NCBI GenBank assembly: GCA_905181755.1
Contig: CAJIYY010000056.1
Coordinates: 1-8,999 of the forward strand
Source: Candidatus Dadabacteria bacterium UBA1144
GTDB lineage: Bacteria; Desulfobacterota_D; UBA1144
Direction of reading: 5' to 3'
DNA length: 8,999 bases
Position 1 is the first letter of the stretch. Every line of letters starts with the position of its first letter. The position numbers were made by a program, and so were the translations under genes. Under the pieces are notes generated by a model, which worked only from the letters and a program-made list of their open reading frames with translations, did not search any database and was not told the DNA's origin. Positions 6,448-8,999 of the stretch are shown here, in pieces.

Positions 6448-6476
6448 ATGATAGGTTATAAAATTGAATAAAACAA
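6448..6476 (-). promoter_or_regulatory. Promoter of the 98-residue gene
   Basis: On the minus strand, TTGTTT (6476-6471), an exact 17-base spacer and TATCAT (6453-6448, five of six matches to TATAAT) form a plausible sigma70-type promoter. Only six bases separate the -10 from the ATG, so the start of transcription should coincide with the start codon. The -35 hexamer and spacing are identical to those of the rpmB promoter candidate. The remaining gap up to the tRNA (6477-6543) shows only AT-rich sequence. Confidence 0.5.
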
Positions 6477-6543
6477 TTTAATTTTTTTTAAATAGCAAGG
6501 ATAGGCATGAAACCTTAATCTATTTTATGTATTATTTTAATAT

Positions 6544-6615
6544 GCCTCGTTGGTGTAACGGATAACACACGAGTTTCCTAAACTTGGAATAGGGGTTCGA
6601 TTCCCTTACGGGGTA
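6544..6615 (+). tRNA. tRNA-Arg (anticodon CCU)
   Basis: A complete 72-base cloverleaf folds by hand. The acceptor GCCTCGT (6544-6550) pairs with ACGGGGT (6608-6614), with G-U pairs at 1-72 and 4-69. The D stem is GTGT/ACAC (6553-6556, 6565-6568). The anticodon stem CGAGT/ACTTG encloses loop TTCCTAA (6575-6581) with anticodon CCT at 6577-6579. The variable loop has four bases, and the T arm is AGGGG-TTCGATT-CCCTT (6591-6607). The discriminator is A6615, and CCA is not encoded (ACT follows). It reads AGG, which is heavily used in this genome. A possible -10 (TATTAT, 6530-6535) precedes it, with no clear -35. Confidence 0.95.
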
Positions 6616-6651
6616 ACTTGCTGCTTTAAAAATCTCTTGACTTTTTTTGTT

Positions 6652-6657
6652 TATAAT
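6652..6657 (+). promoter_or_regulatory. Candidate -10 box for ihfB-def
   Basis: A perfect TATAAT lies 14 bases before the ATG of the IHF-like gene, giving a predicted leader of about eight bases and no room for a normal ribosome site. The nearby TTGACT (6637-6642) is only nine bases away, too close to be its -35; paired instead with TAAATT (6661-6666) at 18 bases it would be an alternative promoter. Read-through from the tRNA is also possible. Confidence 0.3.
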
Positions 6658-6671
6658 CAATAAATTATTGT

Positions 6672-6956
6672 ATGTTAAAGTCTGAAATAGAAGAAAAAAT
6701 AGCTGAAGAATTTAAATTAGAAAAGCAAATAAGTAAGAAAATTTTAAATGTTCTTATAGATACACTCATAGATTCAATTAAGAATAATGATAGGGTTGAG
6801 ATTAGGGGCTTTGGCAGCTTCTTCCCAAAAAAGTATGATTCATATAAAGGAAGGAATCCTAAAACAGGAGATTCTATTGACGTTCCCGTTAAAGTCTTGC
6901 CAATCTTTAGACCTAGCAAAGAATTAGTAGTGAAATTAAATAAGAAAAAGGACTAA
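6672..6956 (+). CDS. ihfB: IHF/HU-family DNA-binding protein, probably IHF beta subunit
   Basis: This 94-residue nucleoid protein bends DNA in recombination, replication and transcription. It shows the HU/IHF fold: an N-terminal helical pair (2-38), then RVEIRGFGSF (41-50), the DNA-contacting arm with GRNPKTGDSIDV (60-71, including the intercalating proline P63), and FRPSKELV (79-86). The RNPKTGD arm and EIRGFGSF match the IHF-beta branch better than HU (which usually has RNPQTG) or IHF-alpha, but a partner subunit is not in the window, so a homodimeric HU-like role cannot be excluded. No Shine-Dalgarno is seen before the ATG. It lies 56 bases after the tRNA and eight bases before def, with which it is probably co-transcribed. 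Confidence 0.88.
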   Translation: MLKSEIEEKIAEEFKLEKQISKKILNVLIDTLIDSIKNNDRVEIRGFGSFFPKKYDSYKGRNPKTGDSIDVPVKVLPIFRPSKELVVKLNKKKD

Positions 6957-6964
6957 GTATTGTT

Positions 6965-7456
6965 TTGGATATTAAAATTTACCCAGACCCTGTCTTATTT
7001 GAGGATTGTGAAGAAGTATCTGTAATAAACGATGATTTCATAGCTAAGGTCAACGAGATGATAGAGACCATGAGGAATGCAGATGGAATAGGTCTTGCGG
7101 CACCTCAGATTGGGATACTTGGAAGGTTTTTTGTTTGTTTAGATTTCTCAACCGAAGAAAGAGTAGATTCATTGGTCCTTATAAACCCAGTTATTACAGA
7201 AAAAAAAGGCAGAGTAGAGTCTAAAGAGGGTTGCCTTAGCATTCCAGGATTTTATGAATATGTATACAGGTATGAAGAAATAGAGGTAAAAGCGCTTGAC
7301 CTAAAAGGAAAGGAGATTGTTTATTGTCCGACAGGGCTTCAATCAGTCGTTTTTCAACATGAGTATGATCACTTAGATGGAATATTATTTCCGGAAAGGA
7401 TGAATAGCATCACAAAAGATATTTTTATGAAGAAGATAAATAAAGAATTTAAATGA
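6965..7456 (+). CDS. def: Peptide deformylase
   Basis: This metalloenzyme removes the formyl group from the N-terminal methionine of new proteins. All three family motifs are intact: GIGLAAPQ (41-48), EGCLS (88-92, metal ligand C90) and HEYDH (132-136, the two metal-binding histidines and catalytic glutamate). The 163-residue length is normal. The start is unusual: the annotated TTG at 6965 is 12 bases from the likely ribosome site AAGGA (6948-6952, inside the end of ihfB), whereas an in-frame ATT at 6959 is six bases away and would give an N-terminus beginning M-V-L-D-I, resembling the M-S-V-L start of E. coli deformylase. No ATG or GTG is available in frame. It converges on rpmB with six bases between the stops. 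Confidence 0.95.
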   Translation: MDIKIYPDPVLFEDCEEVSVINDDFIAKVNEMIETMRNADGIGLAAPQIGILGRFFVCLDFSTEERVDSLVLINPVITEKKGRVESKEGCLSIPGFYEYVYRYEEIEVKALDLKGKEIVYCPTGLQSVVFQHEYDHLDGILFPERMNSITKDIFMKKINKEFK

Positions 7457-7462
7457 TATTCC

Positions 7463-7753
7463 TTACTTGCTTGGGGATAAAGTCTTCTGAATTTTTCTTT
7501 TAATTTTTAAGGCAATTTCTGAAAGCTTTGTATCGCTACTCGTAATTATGAATTTGTCGAATCCACCATGCTTGGAAATCGTCCTCATAGTACTTGCAGC
7601 TATCCTTAAATTGAATTTCTCATTTAGAGTATCACTCTGAAGACTAACGGACCGAAGGTTGATATTAAACTTTCTCCGTGTTCTATTGTTAGCATGGCTG
7701 ACGGTATTACCAGACATATATCTTTTTCCTGTTAAATCGCAAACTCTAGACAT
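7463..7753 (-). CDS. rpmB: Ribosomal protein bL28
   Basis: This 96-residue basic large-subunit protein begins MSRVCDLTGKR, with the family block SHANNRTRRKF (19-29) and IAASTMRTISKHGG (51-64). The C-terminal TKLSEIALKIKRKIQK segment is the extension found in alphaproteobacterial bL28 (gamma forms are about 78 residues), which makes it the best lineage marker in the window. I chose ATG 7753-7751 because MSR is the family N-terminus and GGAG lies six bases upstream; the in-frame TTG four codons earlier overlaps that ribosome site. It has its own promoter, divergent from the aminotransferase, and is convergent with def. Confidence 0.96.
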   Translation of the reverse strand: MSRVCDLTGKRYMSGNTVSHANNRTRRKFNINLRSVSLQSDTLNEKFNLRIAASTMRTISKHGGFDKFIITSSDTKLSEIALKIKRKIQKTLSPSK

Positions 7754-7777
7754 AATTAACTCCAATTTTAAACTTTT

Positions 7778-7806
7778 ATAATACCTATATAATTCATTTA
7801 AAACAA
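7778..7806 (-). promoter_or_regulatory. Promoter of rpmB
   Basis: On the minus strand, TTGTTT (7806-7801), an exact 17-base spacer and TATTAT (7783-7778, five of six matches to TATAAT) lie upstream of rpmB. Predicted transcription starts near 7771, leaving an approximately 18-base leader that contains the GGAG ribosome site. It is in the 96-base divergent gap shared with the aminotransferase gene. Confidence 0.5.
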
Positions 7807-7849
7807 TCCTTTTGCTTTATATTTCTCTTTTTTCCAAGAGAATACAAGA

Positions 7850-8992
7850 ATGAATAATAAGCTAATCTCATCTATTAAGCCTTTTTATGTAATGGAAATT
7901 CTTGAAAAAGCGCAAGAATATGAAAGAGACGGTAGGTCTGTTTCACATTTAGAAATTGGCGAGCCTACAGAACAAATTCATCCTTTAATTAAGAAGGAAG
8001 CAAAAAGAGCTATAGATGATAATCATGACAAGTATTCTAATAGTCTTGGATTGATAGAGTTAAGAGATCTAATTTCAAGAAGATATAAGTCAGATTTTAA
8101 TTTAGATGTATCGACTGAAAAAATTATTATAACTAATGGATCATCTGCAGCTTTGATACTTGCATTGATAAGTATCCTTGAGAAGGACGATGAAATTATT
8201 TTAATTGAGCCTTATTATCCGTGCTACCCTCAATTAGTTAAAATATTTGGTGGAAAAATAAGAGTCTTTAGGACAAGTTCCAAAGATGGATATCAGGTGA
8301 ACTTGAAAAAATTTAAAGATTTTCTATCTAGTGAAACAAAAGCTGTCATTATTAATTCACCCTCAAATCCCACAGGTGTCTCTCAAAACAAAGAAGTGAT
8401 AGAATTTCTATCTTCTCTAGATATAAAAATTATTTCAGATGAAATTTATCAAGGACTCAATTATTTAGATAACAAGGATACGATATTAAACTATAGCGCT
8501 GAAGGAATAGTGGTAAATGGGTTTTCTAAGTTTTATTCAATGACTGGTTGGAGGCTTGGATATCTGATAGTTCCGGAAAAGTACATAAGGGTTATTCAGA
8601 AGTTGCAGCAAAATATGTATATCTGCGCACCAACAATATCTCAATATGCTGCAATTGGAGCTTTAAATATAACGGAAGAAGATATTTCCATGCTGGTCCT
8701 ATCGTATAGGAAGAAAAGAGACTTTATGATGTCCTCATTGCTAGATATGGGTATGGATATAGGATATATGCCTGATTCATCGTTTTATATTTTTGCAAAT
8801 ATGGAAAACTATTGTACAAATTCTTTAGATCTATCTTTAGATATTTTAGATAAGGTCGGTTTGGGGGTTGCTCCGGGACTAGATTTTGGACCTAGTTTCA
8901 AAAAGTATATTAGGTTCTCTTATTCAAGCTCCTTTGAAAATATTGAAATTGGACTTGGTAAGATGAAAGAGTATATTAAAGAATATAAGTAA
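7850..8992 (+). CDS. PLP-dependent class I/II aminotransferase
   Basis: This 380-residue fold-type I aminotransferase of the aspartate aminotransferase superfamily acts in the cytoplasm. Visible sites are EIGEPT (35-40) near the N-terminus, the YSNSLGLIELR block (62-72), NGSSAAL (96-102) that holds the cofactor phosphate, PSNPTG (171-176, N173), SDEIYQGL (196-203, D197 and Y200), the Schiff-base lysine K227 in GFSKFYSMTGWRLGY (224-238), and R355 in YIRFSYS, the expected substrate carboxylate binder. All catalytic residues are present. The amino-acid specificity cannot be fixed from these motifs; aspartate, aromatic or alanine-type donors are all possible. The start is supported by a weak AAGAGAA upstream. 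A possible -10 (TATATT, 7818-7823) precedes it. The gene is complete, ending seven bases before the window edge. Confidence 0.93.
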   Translation: MNNKLISSIKPFYVMEILEKAQEYERDGRSVSHLEIGEPTEQIHPLIKKEAKRAIDDNHDKYSNSLGLIELRDLISRRYKSDFNLDVSTEKIIITNGSSAALILALISILEKDDEIILIEPYYPCYPQLVKIFGGKIRVFRTSSKDGYQVNLKKFKDFLSSETKAVIINSPSNPTGVSQNKEVIEFLSSLDIKIISDEIYQGLNYLDNKDTILNYSAEGIVVNGFSKFYSMTGWRLGYLIVPEKYIRVIQKLQQNMYICAPTISQYAAIGALNITEEDISMLVLSYRKKRDFMMSSLLDMGMDIGYMPDSSFYIFANMENYCTNSLDLSLDILDKVGLGVAPGLDFGPSFKKYIRFSYSSSFENIEIGLGKMKEYIKEYK

Positions 8993-8999
8993 TTAATAA

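Noticed and set aside
6625..6649. A terminator after the tRNA, from the T7 tract at 6642-6648
   Set aside because: Only an A/T-only pairing with a large loop can be drawn upstream; there is no credible stem.
6637..6657. TTGACT plus TATAAT as a single strong promoter for ihfB
   Set aside because: The spacer is nine bases, far too short for a sigma70-type promoter. The same TTG-9-TATAAT spacing before moxR is probably coincidence in AT-rich DNA.
6596..6680. An integration (att) site at the tRNA-Arg 3' end
   Set aside because: No second copy of the tRNA 3' end and no integrase or other mobile gene is present; downstream genes are housekeeping.
6665..6919. A minus-strand open frame of 84 codons
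   Set aside because: It is antisense to the clearly conserved IHF-like gene and shows no family features.
7754..7765. Upstream TTG start for rpmB, giving four extra residues
   Set aside because: The TTG overlaps the GGAG ribosome site, and the bL28 family begins at MSR.

Overview
The window is an AT-rich, gene-dense piece of bacterial chromosome, most likely from an alphaproteobacterium with a compact genome. The best lineage evidence is ribosomal protein bL28, which has the roughly 96-residue form with the C-terminal extension typical of Alphaproteobacteria. An IHF-beta-type DNA-binding protein and a YkgO-like ('C-minus') bL36 fit this. Almost all arginine codons I checked are AGA or AGG. 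No gap between genes exceeds about 100 bases, and I see no insertion sequence, phage gene, CRISPR array, rRNA or large repeat.

Layout. (1) 1-511, plus strand: the 3' end of an unidentified gene overlaps crcB (fluoride channel) by ATGA. (2) 513-2536, minus strand: a two-gene operon, a MoxR-type AAA+ ATPase followed by a CoxE-like von Willebrand A protein, a chaperone-like pair seen in many proteobacteria. (3) 2630-5916, plus strand: a likely operon of a YciA/YkhA-type acyl-CoA thioesterase, lgt (lipoprotein diacylglyceryl transferase) and a fused permease-ATPase ABC exporter of the YddA/SbmA type, closed by a terminator whose 5' arm contains the exporter's stop codon. (4) 5958-6144: rpmJ (bL36), a gene of only 49 codons with its own strong promoter. 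(5) 6145-6441, minus strand: a 98-residue protein I do not recognise. (6) 6544-6615: tRNA-Arg(CCU). (7) 6672-7456: ihfB-like gene and def (peptide deformylase). (8) 7463-7753, minus strand: rpmB (bL28). (9) 7850-8992: a fold-type I PLP aminotransferase.

Most of the content is housekeeping: translation (rpmJ, rpmB, def, tRNA), nucleoid or recombination (IHF), envelope (lgt, ABC exporter), fluoride resistance and amino-acid metabolism. I found no convincing undescribed multi-gene system. The most interesting signals are regulatory: several genes (rpmJ, the 98-residue gene, possibly moxR) have a -10 hexamer only 6-8 bases before the ATG and no Shine-Dalgarno sequence, suggesting leaderless mRNAs, while rpmB and the thioesterase gene have ordinary leaders with good ribosome sites. 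Other points are a non-ATG start (TTG or perhaps ATT) for def, three convergent gene pairs with 0-6 bases between stop codons, and an lgt and ABC exporter that read like non-alphaproteobacterial family types.
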